A stretch of 64,000 bases of DNA. Source: Prevotellaceae bacterium UBA6417. GTDB taxonomy: Bacteria > Bacteroidota > Bacteroidia > Bacteroidales > Bacteroidaceae. Position 1 is the first letter of the stretch. Every line of letters starts with the position of its first letter. The stretch covers positions 1 through 64,000 of the forward strand of contig DJPH01000060.1 of NCBI GenBank assembly GCA_002439755.1. Direction: 5' to 3'. The notes below the pieces were generated by a model. That model searched no databases and was not told the origin of the DNA. It was given only the letters and a program-made list of their open reading frames with translations. Positions 18,014 to 27,227 of the stretch are shown piece after piece. A program made the translations under genes and the position numbers.

Positions 18014-18949
18014 TTATTTCTTTACAAAAGGTGCATTTTGAAGATAATTGATGCTTTTCTGTGCTGCATCAAAGACTTCGTCCATGATTTGGTCACCGGT
18101 ATATTTGCTGCCGTCTGCATTCTTCTTGTCGCGCAGCCATCCGGGAGTCTCTATTTCTACAAAGTAGTTGCGCCATCCGTTCTTGTGGAATTGCTTGAAG
18201 ATGCCTTCGAAGTTTACCGTTCCGCTTTCACCTATGACAAAGTCGTCTTTGATGTGCAGCAGTTCGATGCGCTTGGGGTATTTCTTAAGATAGGCAACGG
18301 GGTCTTTGCCTCCCTTGGTACACCAGTAGACATCGAGCTCGAAGCATACATACTTTGGGTCGGTGTTTTCAACGAGGTATTCCCACATTACCTTGTCGCT
18401 ATCCTTGAGCTTTTTGAATTCGGCGGAATGGTTGTGGTATCCGAGTTTCAGACCATACTCGGAGGCAATCTTGCCTACGCGGTTGAAGTAGTCGCACATT
18501 TGGTTCAGTCCGGCAACGGTATAGTCTACGCCGTAGCTCGGAATGACGAAATACTTGCCGCCGCAGGCCTTTTGTATCTTGAACAATTCGCGCCAGCGGT
18601 TCATGATTTCAGTCTCTTTTGCGGGGTCTTCCTGAATGCTTGAATGCGTAGAGACGATGCTGATGCCGTTCTTGTCGCAGATGCTCTTGAACTCTTCGGC
18701 CGGCAGACCGAACACTTTGGGGTCACCGCCCCATTGCACCAGTTCGCATGCATTGTAGCCTTGCTTGGCCAGACGCTCCAGACTTCCGCGCGGGTCTTTG
18801 TTCATGGCACCCATTACAGAGTAGAGCTGGATGCCGATTTTCTTGTTCTTTTTGGCAGTGGCCGCAGTTGGCATCATCATTGCCATCGCCATTGCGAAGC
18901 AGACGAGAGCCATCAGGGCTTTGCTGCTGTGTTTGAAATTGATGTTCAT
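18014..18949 (-). CDS. exported sugar phosphate isomerase/epimerase-like TIM-barrel protein
   Basis: A 311-residue protein of the xylose-isomerase-like (AP endonuclease 2) TIM-barrel family. It has an export signal (MNINFKHSSKALMALVCFAMAMAMMM, cleavage near ATA-KK). Characteristic parts are KIGIQLYSVM, GYNACELVQWGG, KLGYHNHSAEF with a metal-ligand His, ELDVYWCTKGG with Glu/Asp ligands, RIELLHIKDDF and YFVEIETPG. Together these form the usual metal site. ATG 18949 gives the signal peptide; the longer frame upstream runs into the preceding gene. Exported members occur with DUF1080 proteins in pathways that process 3-keto-glycosides, so a periplasmic lyase or hydratase role is possible (inference). 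It lies 23 bases behind the next gene upstream, so both are in one operon. Confidence 0.8.
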   Translation of the reverse strand: MNINFKHSSKALMALVCFAMAMAMMMPTAATAKKNKKIGIQLYSVMGAMNKDPRGSLERLAKQGYNACELVQWGGDPKVFGLPAEEFKSICDKNGISIVSTHSSIQEDPAKETEIMNRWRELFKIQKACGGKYFVIPSYGVDYTVAGLNQMCDYFNRVGKIASEYGLKLGYHNHSAEFKKLKDSDKVMWEYLVENTDPKYVCFELDVYWCTKGGKDPVAYLKKYPKRIELLHIKDDFVIGESGTVNFEGIFKQFHKNGWRNYFVEIETPGWLRDKKNADGSKYTGDQIMDEVFDAAQKSINYLQNAPFVKK

Positions 18950-18972
18950 GTTTTTATTGTTTTGAATGAATG

Positions 18973-19923
18973 TCAGTTCTTGCCTGATTGCCTTGACAGT
19001 TGTTTGTGTATTTTGTAAAAGCGGCTGCGTATTTCTTTGACGGTTCCGATGGTCATGTATACGTCGTATTTGTATACCATGTCTTTTTTGATGGCCATCG
19101 ATACCAGTGGTGCGAAGTATGAGCATGAGCTGCTTGTCGGTCCTCCGGGTCCTGTTCCGAAGCGGTAGAGTGTGCAGAAGCCGGCCTTCGGGGAATAGAC
19201 TCCGATGCCGTAGTCCTGGCTGTTTACATAGGCTGCCCACGATTCACTGAGGTTGGCCGATTGGCCGGCTGCTGCGTTGGCCAGCAGTTTTGGCACAAAC
19301 CGGCTCAGGGTATCGTTGCTCCAGGGCTGTTTGCCGCTGTAGTAGACAAATTGGGGATAGTCCCAGTCAATAAACACAGCGGGCACTTCCTGGTGGCGTT
19401 CCTCATGGTCGCGTGCGTTGTTTCCGGTGTTGCGGAATGTATAGCTGATGTGTGCAATGTTGCCTTCAAGACGTATGTCCTCCTCCATGGTGCATTCGGC
19501 GGCCGGTTCATTTGATGCCCATAGTACCGGCTCGGTGGCAATGTAAATCTGTGAGGGGCTTTGCCGTTTCTCCAGTATCCGTGCCTTGCGCCCCTTGCTG
19601 CCTCCGCCTTGTATCGGGTTCCAGCACCAGGGCTGGTCCCACCATGTGCTGCCATCGTTGTTGCCGTAGTAGGATTGCTGTACGAAACGTCCTTCGTCGG
19701 CATGATTCAGAATGTTGGTCTTGCCCTTTACTTCCGAGAAGTGAAAGATTGCACCTCCGCGCTCCGGGTCGACGCCGATCTGTATCTTTCCGTTGTTGAT
19801 GTAGAGGGCGTTTTCTTTTCCTTTTTCAATCCAGGGGAGCCGTTTCTTTTGTTGTCCTGCGGCTGTTATGACGCCCGTAAGCAGGATGACGGTGAGCAAA
19901 GTCCTTGTGTAAAGCTTATACAT
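18973..19923 (-). CDS. secreted protein of unknown function
   Basis: A 316-residue protein with a signal peptide (about 1-23, ending near AAGQQ). The body is rich in aromatic beta-strands (NALYINNGKIQIGVDPERGGAIFHFSEVKG, WWDQPWCWNPIQGGG, YKYDVYMTIGTVKEI). The segment GKIQIGVDPERGGAI resembles the start of galactose-mutarotase-like or glycan-binding beta-sandwich folds, but no family is confidently recognised. Two conserved-looking patches, EERHQEVPAVFIDWDYPQFVYYSG and GFCTLYRFGTGPGGP, may form a carbohydrate site. It is first in a two-gene operon with the exported isomerase-like protein, which suggests a shared sugar-processing role. Confidence 0.65.
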   Translation of the reverse strand: MYKLYTRTLLTVILLTGVITAAGQQKKRLPWIEKGKENALYINNGKIQIGVDPERGGAIFHFSEVKGKTNILNHADEGRFVQQSYYGNNDGSTWWDQPWCWNPIQGGGSKGRKARILEKRQSPSQIYIATEPVLWASNEPAAECTMEEDIRLEGNIAHISYTFRNTGNNARDHEERHQEVPAVFIDWDYPQFVYYSGKQPWSNDTLSRFVPKLLANAAAGQSANLSESWAAYVNSQDYGIGVYSPKAGFCTLYRFGTGPGGPTSSSCSYFAPLVSMAIKKDMVYKYDVYMTIGTVKEIRSRFYKIHKQLSRQSGKN

Positions 19924-19945
19924 AGTCTATGTGTAGGTCTTTCTG

Positions 19946-19953
19946 CAAAGTTA
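19946..19953 (-). promoter_or_regulatory. -7 promoter element for the 18-20 kb operon
   Basis: CAAAGTTA on the plus strand is TAACTTTG on the minus strand, giving a leader of about 17 bases before the ATG at 19923. Confidence 0.5.
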
Positions 19954-20016
19954 CATTAAAATGGTGTGCGACAGGCTTTGTTTGCCGCTTTTTTGGAGCT
20001 TGCGGCCTTATTTGTA

Positions 20017-20058
20017 GGAAAAAACGGGAGGAAATGTCTCTGTCGGCATATCCTCCCG
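20017..20058 (-). terminator. terminator of the GH2 gene
   Basis: Read on the minus strand, CGGGAGGA pairs with TCCTCCCG (plus-strand positions 20051-20058 and 20025-20032). A run of six T follows. It separates the GH2 gene from the downstream operon. Confidence 0.8.
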
Positions 20059-20083
20059 TTGTGTTCTTAGGGTCGCGATGGGG

Positions 20084-21931
20084 CTATTTGGCTTTCCAGT
20101 CGCTCAGGTCTTGCGGGTTTTCTATGATGGAAGGTATCTTCTCGAATATCTTTTTGATGCGTTCGGTGTCAAACTTCTTGGTGCGGTCATAGTAATAGAT
20201 GCCGTTCTTTTCCTGCTCTACGTCGGTCAGCTGTGTGTAACAGAAGCCTACGATGTGTTTACATGCCTTGAGTGCATCTATTTCTTTTTCGAGGATGTTG
20301 TAGAAGTCTTCGATTTTGTCGATGTTGCTTCCGTATCCCCATGATGAGGAGCGTTCGGATTCTTTTATCCAGGGAAGTCCGCCGAATTCGTCAACCATGT
20401 AGGGTTGTCCGTTGTATTTTGCGAGGAAGCCTTTCTTGGGTTCGTTGCGATAGGGCTCTACACCCGGTTTGAAGGTGTGATTGGCAACGAGCTTGTCGTA
20501 GTCGCGGGTGTAGTCGTGCACTGCCCAGATATCGGTCTTCACATGTCCGTCACCGCTGGCATCATTAACGGGGCGTGTGGGGTCGATTGCCTTGGTGATG
20601 TTGTATACATCTGTCATGAGTCTCACATACGATCCGTCGCGGCTGCTCCATGTTTCATTAAAGGGTGTCCATGTCACTATGGAGGGGTGGTTGCGGTCGC
20701 GTTCCAGTATTTCGGCCCATTCTGAGATGAAGTTGCGTGCTGCAAGTTCGTCGTTGACGTCGAGACCCCAGCTGGCCGATTCTCCCCATGTGAGGTAGCC
20801 CAGTTTGTCGGCCCAGTAGTAGAAGCGTTCTTCGAATACTTTCTGATGCAGACGTGCGCCGTTGAATCCTACGGCCTTACTCATTTCGATGTCTTGTTTC
20901 AGTGCGTTGTCGCTGGGTGCTGTCCATATACCGTCGGGATAGTAGCCTTGGTCGAGCACGAGACGTTGGTAATAGGGCTGGTTGTTAAGATAGAAGTATC
21001 CGCCCGAGATGTGTACTTTGCGCATGCCGGCATACGACTTTACTTCGTCGATGACGCGGCCGTCTTTGTCTTTCAGTGTGTAGATGATGTCATAGAGGAA
21101 TGGCGATTCCGGGCTCCACAACTTCAAGGATTTGAGGGGCAGAACTATAAGGTTTTCATTGCATGCCTTGACGGATTTCTGGGCTACAACCTTAGAGCCG
21201 TCGAGCATCTTTATGTAGAGGGTGTTGTTCATGGACTCTTCATAGAAGACGGGGCGTATTACCAGCTGTTTCTGGTCGATGTCGGGGGTTGCAATCACCT
21301 GTTTCAGGCCTTGCGGCGATACGGGCTCCATCCATACGGTCTGCCAGATGCCGGTTGTGCGTGTGTATGAGCAGCCATACGAGTTGTAGAGTACGCTTTG
21401 TTTGCCTCCGGGTTGTTTGCCTGCGCGCAGGTCGTCGCTGACACTGACTACGAGGTTGACTGTTTCTCCGGGTTTGGCAAAGGCGGTTATGTCGGCTGTA
21501 AATGACGACCCTGTGCCAAAATGCTTCATGACAAACTTGCCGTTGATGTAGATGGTGGCTTCATAGTCCACTGCACCGAAATGCAGCAGTATGTTTTTCC
21601 CCTTCCAGTCGGCCGGGACGGTGAGCTGCCGCTGGTACCAGAGGCAGTTGATGAAGTCGGTATATCCTATGCCGCTCAGTTTGCTTTCGGGGCAGAAGGG
21701 CACTGTTATTTTTCCGTCAAATCCCTTGGAGTTTTGAAAGTTACGGTCTTTACCGCTTCGTCCGAAGTCAAAGGTGTAAGTCCATGTTCCGTTCAGGTTC
21801 TGCCATGCGGAGCGTTCAAACTGTGGGCGCGGATATTCGGGGCGCGGAGTCTGAGCCGTTGCCTGTGGGGTGCCGATGCCTATGAGCATGCACACAAGGC
21901 CGATGGCATTTGCTAAGAATAGTTTTTTCAT
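20084..21931 (-). CDS. GH2 family glycoside hydrolase (beta-galactosidase/glucuronidase-like)
   Basis: A 615-residue secreted enzyme with signal peptide 1-26 (ending ATAQ). It is a short GH2: jelly-roll domain (FERSAWQNLNGTWTYTFD, LLHFGAVDYEATIYINGKFV), immunoglobulin-like domain, then TIM barrel. The acid/base is E426 in PFNETW and the nucleophile is E515 in VDEFGG. The barrel start LVLDQGYYPDGIWTAPSD is common in family members that lack the large LacZ C-terminal domains. Specificity within the family cannot be fixed. It forms its own transcription unit, with a terminator downstream, and neighbours other sugar-processing exported proteins. Confidence 0.88.
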   Translation of the reverse strand: MKKLFLANAIGLVCMLIGIGTPQATAQTPRPEYPRPQFERSAWQNLNGTWTYTFDFGRSGKDRNFQNSKGFDGKITVPFCPESKLSGIGYTDFINCLWYQRQLTVPADWKGKNILLHFGAVDYEATIYINGKFVMKHFGTGSSFTADITAFAKPGETVNLVVSVSDDLRAGKQPGGKQSVLYNSYGCSYTRTTGIWQTVWMEPVSPQGLKQVIATPDIDQKQLVIRPVFYEESMNNTLYIKMLDGSKVVAQKSVKACNENLIVLPLKSLKLWSPESPFLYDIIYTLKDKDGRVIDEVKSYAGMRKVHISGGYFYLNNQPYYQRLVLDQGYYPDGIWTAPSDNALKQDIEMSKAVGFNGARLHQKVFEERFYYWADKLGYLTWGESASWGLDVNDELAARNFISEWAEILERDRNHPSIVTWTPFNETWSSRDGSYVRLMTDVYNITKAIDPTRPVNDASGDGHVKTDIWAVHDYTRDYDKLVANHTFKPGVEPYRNEPKKGFLAKYNGQPYMVDEFGGLPWIKESERSSSWGYGSNIDKIEDFYNILEKEIDALKACKHIVGFCYTQLTDVEQEKNGIYYYDRTKKFDTERIKKIFEKIPSIIENPQDLSDWKAK

Positions 21932-22044
21932 TGTCGTTGTTTAATTATTGATTTCCACCACGAAGATACACAAAAAACATCATAGTTTGCCGGGTGTCGG
22001 CAAAAAGTTGTAACTTGCGCCCGTATTTTAAACTATTAGTGGAT

Positions 22045-22854
22045 ATGAAGAATCGTGTTTTTCCAAGCTGCGCCCTCGTTGCGGCTTATGTGTTTTGTCT
22101 GTCATCGGTGCTGGTGTCGTGCCACAAGTCGGGCCGGACGGCTGCTGCCGTCGATACCATGAAGGTGGACACGTTGGGTTTCAGCCGCGAAGAGGCCAAT
22201 GTTTCTGTGAAGTATAGCGTTGACTATCCTGCCGAGGGCAGTGAGCCGCTCCTTCATGCCGTGCGTGAGTTTGTCAGTGAAACGTTGGGCGATGCCTATA
22301 CGGGCAATCTGTCTGTGGGCGATTCCTTGGTGCGTTTTTACGGGCAAAGCTCTTTTGATTCCTTGAAGAAAAGCCTGAACGAATACGGTGGGCCTTCTGA
22401 CATGTCCATGGTGGTGCAGTCGTCGGTCAAGAAAATCTATGATACAGACAGGCTGGTGACATTCCTCACCGAGACATATACCTATCTCGGGGGTGCCCAC
22501 GGCGGAACCACCATATCGGCTGCTACATTCCGCAAAAGCGATGGTCGCAGGTTCGGCTCCGACATATTGAAGGATTATTATAGCGAGGCTTTCACCGAAG
22601 CTGTCAAGGATGGCTTGAAGCGATATTTTAAGGTTAGGAGTGACGCTGACTTGGAAGCGTGCCTGCTTGATGTACAGGTCTATAACATACCCCTGCCGAA
22701 AAATCCTCCCTACTTTACACAGGACGGACTCACGTTTGTCTATCAGCAATACGAGATTGCCCCCTATGCGGCCGGTATGCCCACGTTCAGCATTCCCTAC
22801 GATGTGGCCAAGGGCCTTCTTCTGCATGCCGCAGCCGATTTGATAGGCCGGTAG
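22045..22854 (+). CDS. DUF3298/DUF4163-domain lipoprotein (RsiV-like)
   Basis: A 269-residue lipoprotein: signal with lipobox VLVSC at about residues 23-27, then a short linker and a DUF4163/DUF3298 tandem. Typical segments are VSVKYSVDYPAEG, YLGGAHGGTTISAATFRKSDGRRF and LTFVYQQYEIAPYAAGMPTFSIPYDVAKGLL. In Bacilli this fold is the extracytoplasmic lysozyme sensor of anti-sigma factor RsiV. In Bacteroidales it occurs as stand-alone lipoproteins of unknown role. The ATG at 22045 is chosen because it places the charged n-region directly before the hydrophobic stretch. No sigma factor gene is adjacent. Confidence 0.8.
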   Translation: MKNRVFPSCALVAAYVFCLSSVLVSCHKSGRTAAAVDTMKVDTLGFSREEANVSVKYSVDYPAEGSEPLLHAVREFVSETLGDAYTGNLSVGDSLVRFYGQSSFDSLKKSLNEYGGPSDMSMVVQSSVKKIYDTDRLVTFLTETYTYLGGAHGGTTISAATFRKSDGRRFGSDILKDYYSEAFTEAVKDGLKRYFKVRSDADLEACLLDVQVYNIPLPKNPPYFTQDGLTFVYQQYEIAPYAAGMPTFSIPYDVAKGLLLHAAADLIGR

Positions 22855-22883
22855 CCTTGTCTTTGCCCTTTGCGGGGCTTGGG

Positions 22884-23040
22884 GCTGCGATGTGTACAGA
22901 TTGAGGTTGCGATGTGTACATATCGCAGGTCACGATGTGGCTGATTGCAGGGTGTTTCATGTACATGAAACACCCTCTTCTCTGTACAGGAAACAACCTG
23001 TTTCCCCTATAGAAACACTCTGTTTCATGTACATGAAACA
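22884..23040. repeat. mixed 22-23 bp tandem array centred on TGTACA (array R1)
   Basis: Seven units of 22-23 bases occupy this convergent gap. Two good units and one degenerate unit are of the form GCGATGTGTACAGAT. They are followed by four units ending in GAAACA, of which two contain the perfect palindrome TTTCATGTACATGAAA. Unit starts are about 22884, 22906, 22929, 22951, 22973, 22996 and 23018. A 28-base perfect palindrome lies at 22949-22976. The first unit type recurs at 38.8 kb and the second at 54.6 kb. Confidence 0.85.
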
Positions 23041-23082
23041 CTCAGTAGCCTCGGAGCTCGTTTTTTGCCATGTGCGGATATG

Positions 23083-23120
23083 CAAGGAGGGCTGAGCCAC
23101 AAACGGCTCAGCCCTCCTTG
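23083..23120. terminator. strong hairpin at the 3' end of the GH36 gene
   Basis: A perfect 16-base stem pairs CAAGGAGGGCTGAGCC at 23083-23098 with GGCTCAGCCCTCCTTG at 23105-23120 around a 6-base loop. No T-run directly abuts it on the minus strand; a T/A-rich stretch comes further on. It lies 15 bases beyond the GH36 stop. Confidence 0.7.
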
Positions 23121-23135
23121 TAGGAATGGCAGGGT

Positions 23136-25322
23136 TTATTGGGCAACGAGCTCCAGAGCCATGCTGGCCATGGGTCGGTTAATGACATCGCCCACCTTGA
23201 GACCTACGTATTTGAGGTACTTTCCGCTAACCACTTTGCCGTTCCATCGGCAGGGTTGCTTTTCTTTAAGCGGCGTAAGATCCTTGATGAGATAGTTTTT
23301 GTTTTCGTCCACTCCGGCGAGCTGCACTGCGGGAACCATTTCATTGAGCACGAAGTTGGGGCGGTAGGCAAAGAATACTGCCTTGCTCTTGTCGCTGTTG
23401 GCATACATCAGTGAGGTGACGGGACCACGGTCGAAAGGCGACACCAGACGATAGAGGTCACCATTCTGTACGATGGGGCGTATTTCCTTGTAGGCGGCAA
23501 TGGCTCGTTTGGCAAAGTCTTTCTCATCGTTTGTCATGTCTTTGGGCTGCAGTTCCATGCCGAGCCTTCCTGTCATGGCCACATCAAAGCGGAACTTGAG
23601 TGGCACTGTGCGGCCTGTCTGGTGGTTGGGGCTTGCACTGACATGGGCGGCCATGGCCTTTGCAGGATAGAAGTGTGAGTCGCCCCACTGTATGAACAGA
23701 CGCTGTATGGCATCGGTATCGTCGCTCGTCCAAAACTCATCGAAGTAGGGCAGCAGGCCATAGTTGACACGGCCTCCACCACTGGCGCAAGCCTGGATCA
23801 CCACGTCCTTGTGTTTGTCGCGTATCCTTTTGAGCACCTTTAGCAGTCCCATGTGGTAGCGGATGTTCAGCTCCTGCTGCTTCTTTGCCGGCAGATAGAG
23901 CGAATGATAATTCATGATGTCGGCATTGTTGTCCCACTTGATGTAGGCAATTTCCGGGTGCTTTGTAAGCAGGTTGTCAGTGATTCCGAATACGAAATCC
24001 TGCACATCGGGATTGGTGAGGTCAAGTACCACCTGTGTGCCTCCGCGGCCTTGCGACAAGGGACGATTCTTTTGTTGCAGTATCCAGTCAGGATGTTTCT
24101 CATAGAGTTCGCTTTTGGTGTTGGCCATTTCCGGCTCAATCCAGATGCCGAACTTGATGCCGTGCTTCTTGGCCGAGGCAATAAGGCCTTCGATTCCTTC
24201 GGGCAGCTTCTTCTTGTTGACTACCCAGTCGCCCAGACTTGTGTTGTCTACGTCGCGCGGATATTTATCACCGAACCATCCGTCGTCCATGACAAAGAGC
24301 TCGCCTCCCAGACTGGCAATGTCGCCCATCATCTGATCCATCACCGGTTGGTTTACTTTCATGTAGACACCTTCCCAGCTATTGAGCAGTATGTCGCGCA
24401 GCTTGTCACCATGCTGCAAGCCATATTTCAGGGCCCAACGATGGAAAGCGCGGCTCACACCCCCTTTGCCTTCGGTGCTGTAGGCTATGGCAAGCTCGGG
24501 TGTGGTCAGTATCTCCTTGGGCTCCAGGCTATAGGTGGCACCATCGTCATTGATGCCGGCCAAGAGGGTCAGGTCGTTATTGTGGGCATCGAGAATCATC
24601 TTGAAGTTGCCGCTCCACAGCAGGTTGGCACCAATCGTACGGCCTTCGTTCTCCTTGGGAGCACCGTCGAGAGTGACCATGATGGAAGGGTTCACGTCAA
24701 AAGCATTGCGAAGCTGCATCTTGTTTGACAGCACAGTCTGGCCGTTGGGCACGGGGTGCTCGCTCAACATGCTCTCGGCTCCCCAGTTGCCGTGGAAGTG
24801 ACTGGCATAGTTGTTGCCGCGGGGAATAGGCAGATAGGCCGAATAGTAGCGCAGCAGCTGAATGTCTTTCTTGCCCTGGTTCTCCATCTCCGTCCACGTC
24901 GAGAGAACATCTGTTCCGGCATAGGCCCTGAAGCATTGCCTCACAATAAAGGGATAAACCTTGTCTTTCAGTGTTATCACGAGCAGCTCACCCTTGGAGT
25001 CGGTCTTGCGCTGCACGTCTTCGACCACCATCTGGAGCGAGAGCGTACCATCGGGCATCTGCGTGAGGATGGGTTTTTCGCCAGTACTTCTGAGCCCGAA
25101 AAGGGGATAGGAGAAGGGGTTCATAGCCATGCCCGACTTGTCGATGGTCTGGAACTCGGCCTCATTGATCTTGGGTCCGAAATACCTGTAATGCGGTTCG
25201 CTGCCTTTGTTGGCAGTAATGACCAGCGAGGTGTTCTCGGAGGACAAGATGCAGTTGTCGGCCGCGACAGGCACGGCCAGTAGAGCCGAGGCCGCAGCCA
25301 TGATAAATAAGTAATTCTTCAT
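23136..25322 (-). CDS. GH36 alpha-galactosidase
   Basis: A 728-residue secreted enzyme with signal peptide 1-21. It has an N-terminal beta-supersandwich, a TIM barrel (LLNSWEGVYMKVNQPVMDQMM, ELFVMDDGWFG, KFGIWIEPEMA) and a C-terminal beta domain. The nucleophile is D464 in IKWDNN and the acid/base is D534 in WTSDDTD, the standard GH36 pair; QACASGGGR lies between them. It should release alpha-1,6-linked galactose from melibiose-, raffinose- or galactomannan-type substrates. The gene begins 26 bases after the ispG stop without a visible promoter, so read-through from the upstream operon is possible. Confidence 0.93.
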   Translation of the reverse strand: MKNYLFIMAAASALLAVPVAADNCILSSENTSLVITANKGSEPHYRYFGPKINEAEFQTIDKSGMAMNPFSYPLFGLRSTGEKPILTQMPDGTLSLQMVVEDVQRKTDSKGELLVITLKDKVYPFIVRQCFRAYAGTDVLSTWTEMENQGKKDIQLLRYYSAYLPIPRGNNYASHFHGNWGAESMLSEHPVPNGQTVLSNKMQLRNAFDVNPSIMVTLDGAPKENEGRTIGANLLWSGNFKMILDAHNNDLTLLAGINDDGATYSLEPKEILTTPELAIAYSTEGKGGVSRAFHRWALKYGLQHGDKLRDILLNSWEGVYMKVNQPVMDQMMGDIASLGGELFVMDDGWFGDKYPRDVDNTSLGDWVVNKKKLPEGIEGLIASAKKHGIKFGIWIEPEMANTKSELYEKHPDWILQQKNRPLSQGRGGTQVVLDLTNPDVQDFVFGITDNLLTKHPEIAYIKWDNNADIMNYHSLYLPAKKQQELNIRYHMGLLKVLKRIRDKHKDVVIQACASGGGRVNYGLLPYFDEFWTSDDTDAIQRLFIQWGDSHFYPAKAMAAHVSASPNHQTGRTVPLKFRFDVAMTGRLGMELQPKDMTNDEKDFAKRAIAAYKEIRPIVQNGDLYRLVSPFDRGPVTSLMYANSDKSKAVFFAYRPNFVLNEMVPAVQLAGVDENKNYLIKDLTPLKEKQPCRWNGKVVSGKYLKYVGLKVGDVINRPMASMALELVAQ

Positions 25323-25348
25323 ATAATAATTGTTTGTGTAAATAATAG

Positions 25349-27220
25349 TCAGAGTTTCCCGTCGTCCCTGAGCAGTTGCAGCAATCTGCCAACGGCTTCA
25401 GCCTCGGGTATGTTTTTTTCGATGCATTCCTTTCCGCGGTAAAGACTGATTTTTCCCCGTGCCGCTCCCACATATCCGTAGTCGGCATCGGCCATCTCGC
25501 CCGGACCGTTGACAATGCAGCCCATGACGGCAATCTTCAGATTGTCGAGTCCCTTGGTGGCTTCCTTGATGCGTGCCACGGTTTCCTCCAGGTTGTAGAG
25601 CGTGCGTCCGCAACCGGGACAAGAGACATATTCGGGACGTGTGGTGCGCAATCCTGCGGCTTGCAGGATGGAAAATGCCGTCTGCTCGACAACAGACTGA
25701 GACATGGGCTTTTCGCCTTTCCGGGTTTCGTTGCTTAGATAAATGCCATCGCAAATCCTGTCGAAGAGCACTGCACCCATGTCGGCGGCACTTTCAATCT
25801 GGAAATCTTCCTTCTCCCTGTCGTTGTGTTCATACGACGAAAACACCACCACGGGATTGGTCAGCCCCTTGTTGGTCATCCTGTGAATCAGCGAGCGGTA
25901 TTCACCCACACGGTTCCTGTGCAGGCTCTGGGCTATGACCACCACTTCGGGATGCCGGCGAAGGCATTCCACGGCTTCGTCGTCCAGTGCATTGCAAGGC
26001 AGGAACAGAAATTTCAGCTCTGCCTTGTAGGCCGATATCTGTGAAAGCATGTGGCAGGAAAAGCATGGAAATGTGCCGGGTTCCTGCTTCCAGGCCGCGG
26101 CATCGACGATGCAGGGGCTTTGCAGCCGGCTGTAATGCCTGGGCAGACTGTCGCCGCAATAGATATAGTCGGGCAGGGGCTCCGTGGCATCTGTCCTGTC
26201 TTTGTATTCGGAAATGACAATCGGAGTGTGGTTGCCGCCGATGTTTCTCACGGCAGTCGTCACCCTCCGTCGGGGATTGAGGTAGTCGAAATCCTGCGAA
26301 ATGCGGCCTCCGATGGGACGGCCTCCATCGCGCAACATCACGTAGTCGCGCAGCTTTCGTGCCACAGGAATCTCGTTTTCGGGCGGCTCGCTCAACGACA
26401 CCCTGATGGTATCTCCAATGCCGTCCGAGAGCAGTGCACCTATGCCTACGGCACTTTTGATGCGGCCGTCCTCGCCATTGCCGGCCTCGGTCACGCCAAG
26501 GTGCAGTGGAAAGTGCATGCCTTCCTTGTCCATGGTAGCGACAAGCAGCCTTACGGAGCGAACCATCACAGCCGTATTGCTGGCTTTGATTGATATGACA
26601 ACATCCTGAAAGCCATGTTTCTTGCATATCCTCAGAAACTCCATGCAGCTTTCCACAATGCCTTCCGGTGTGTCGCCGTAGCGGCTCATGATGCGGTCTG
26701 ACAACGAACCGTGGTTGACCCCGATGCGAATGGCCGTATGGTGGCTCCTGCAGATGTCAAGGAATGGCACCAGCCGTTCCTCTATCTTGCGAAGCTCGTC
26801 GGCATATTCGGCATCGGTATACTCCATGTGCTTGAAGGTGCGTGCGGCATCCACGTAGTTGCCGGGATTGATGCGCACCTTCTCGACAATCCTGGCTGCA
26901 ATGTCGGCAACGTCGGGATTGAAATGAATGTCGGCAATGAGCGGAGCATAGCATCCTTGGGCATGAAGCTCATCCCTGATGTTTTTCAGGTTATAGGCTT
27001 CGCGGCTGCCTTGTGCTGTGAGCCTTACATATTGTCCTCCGGCATGCACGATGCGCCTGCATTGCTCCACACAGGCGGCAGTGTCGGTTGTTGCCGCAGT
27101 GGTCATGCTCTGCAGACGTATGGGATAGCTCCCGCCCATCGGCACCTTGCCAATCCGGACTACAGAGGAAAGACGCCGCCTGTAATTGAAGTAATACTGC
27201 TCGTTTATCCTGTCGGACAT
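25349..27220 (-). CDS. ispG: 4-hydroxy-3-methylbut-2-en-1-yl diphosphate synthase (IspG/GcpE)
   Basis: A 623-residue cytoplasmic iron-sulfur enzyme of the MEP isoprenoid pathway. It converts methylerythritol cyclodiphosphate to HMBPP. The N-terminal TIM barrel starts VRIGKVPMGGSYPIRLQSMTTAATTD. The C-terminal reductase domain carries the [4Fe-4S] ligands C534 and C537 (SCPGCGR) and C568 (MGCIVNGPGE). At 623 residues it is the long form with an extra middle domain, known from Bacteroidetes, Chlamydiae and plants, rather than the E. coli length of about 370. It starts 7 bases after purE. Confidence 0.95.
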   Translation of the reverse strand: MSDRINEQYYFNYRRRLSSVVRIGKVPMGGSYPIRLQSMTTAATTDTAACVEQCRRIVHAGGQYVRLTAQGSREAYNLKNIRDELHAQGCYAPLIADIHFNPDVADIAARIVEKVRINPGNYVDAARTFKHMEYTDAEYADELRKIEERLVPFLDICRSHHTAIRIGVNHGSLSDRIMSRYGDTPEGIVESCMEFLRICKKHGFQDVVISIKASNTAVMVRSVRLLVATMDKEGMHFPLHLGVTEAGNGEDGRIKSAVGIGALLSDGIGDTIRVSLSEPPENEIPVARKLRDYVMLRDGGRPIGGRISQDFDYLNPRRRVTTAVRNIGGNHTPIVISEYKDRTDATEPLPDYIYCGDSLPRHYSRLQSPCIVDAAAWKQEPGTFPCFSCHMLSQISAYKAELKFLFLPCNALDDEAVECLRRHPEVVVIAQSLHRNRVGEYRSLIHRMTNKGLTNPVVVFSSYEHNDREKEDFQIESAADMGAVLFDRICDGIYLSNETRKGEKPMSQSVVEQTAFSILQAAGLRTTRPEYVSCPGCGRTLYNLEETVARIKEATKGLDNLKIAVMGCIVNGPGEMADADYGYVGAARGKISLYRGKECIEKNIPEAEAVGRLLQLLRDDGKL

Positions 27221-27227
27221 CGGTGTG

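Noticed and set aside
18950..19240. Longer N-terminus for the isomerase-like protein
   Set aside because: The extension is an out-of-frame shadow of the preceding gene, and ATG 18949 gives a proper signal peptide.
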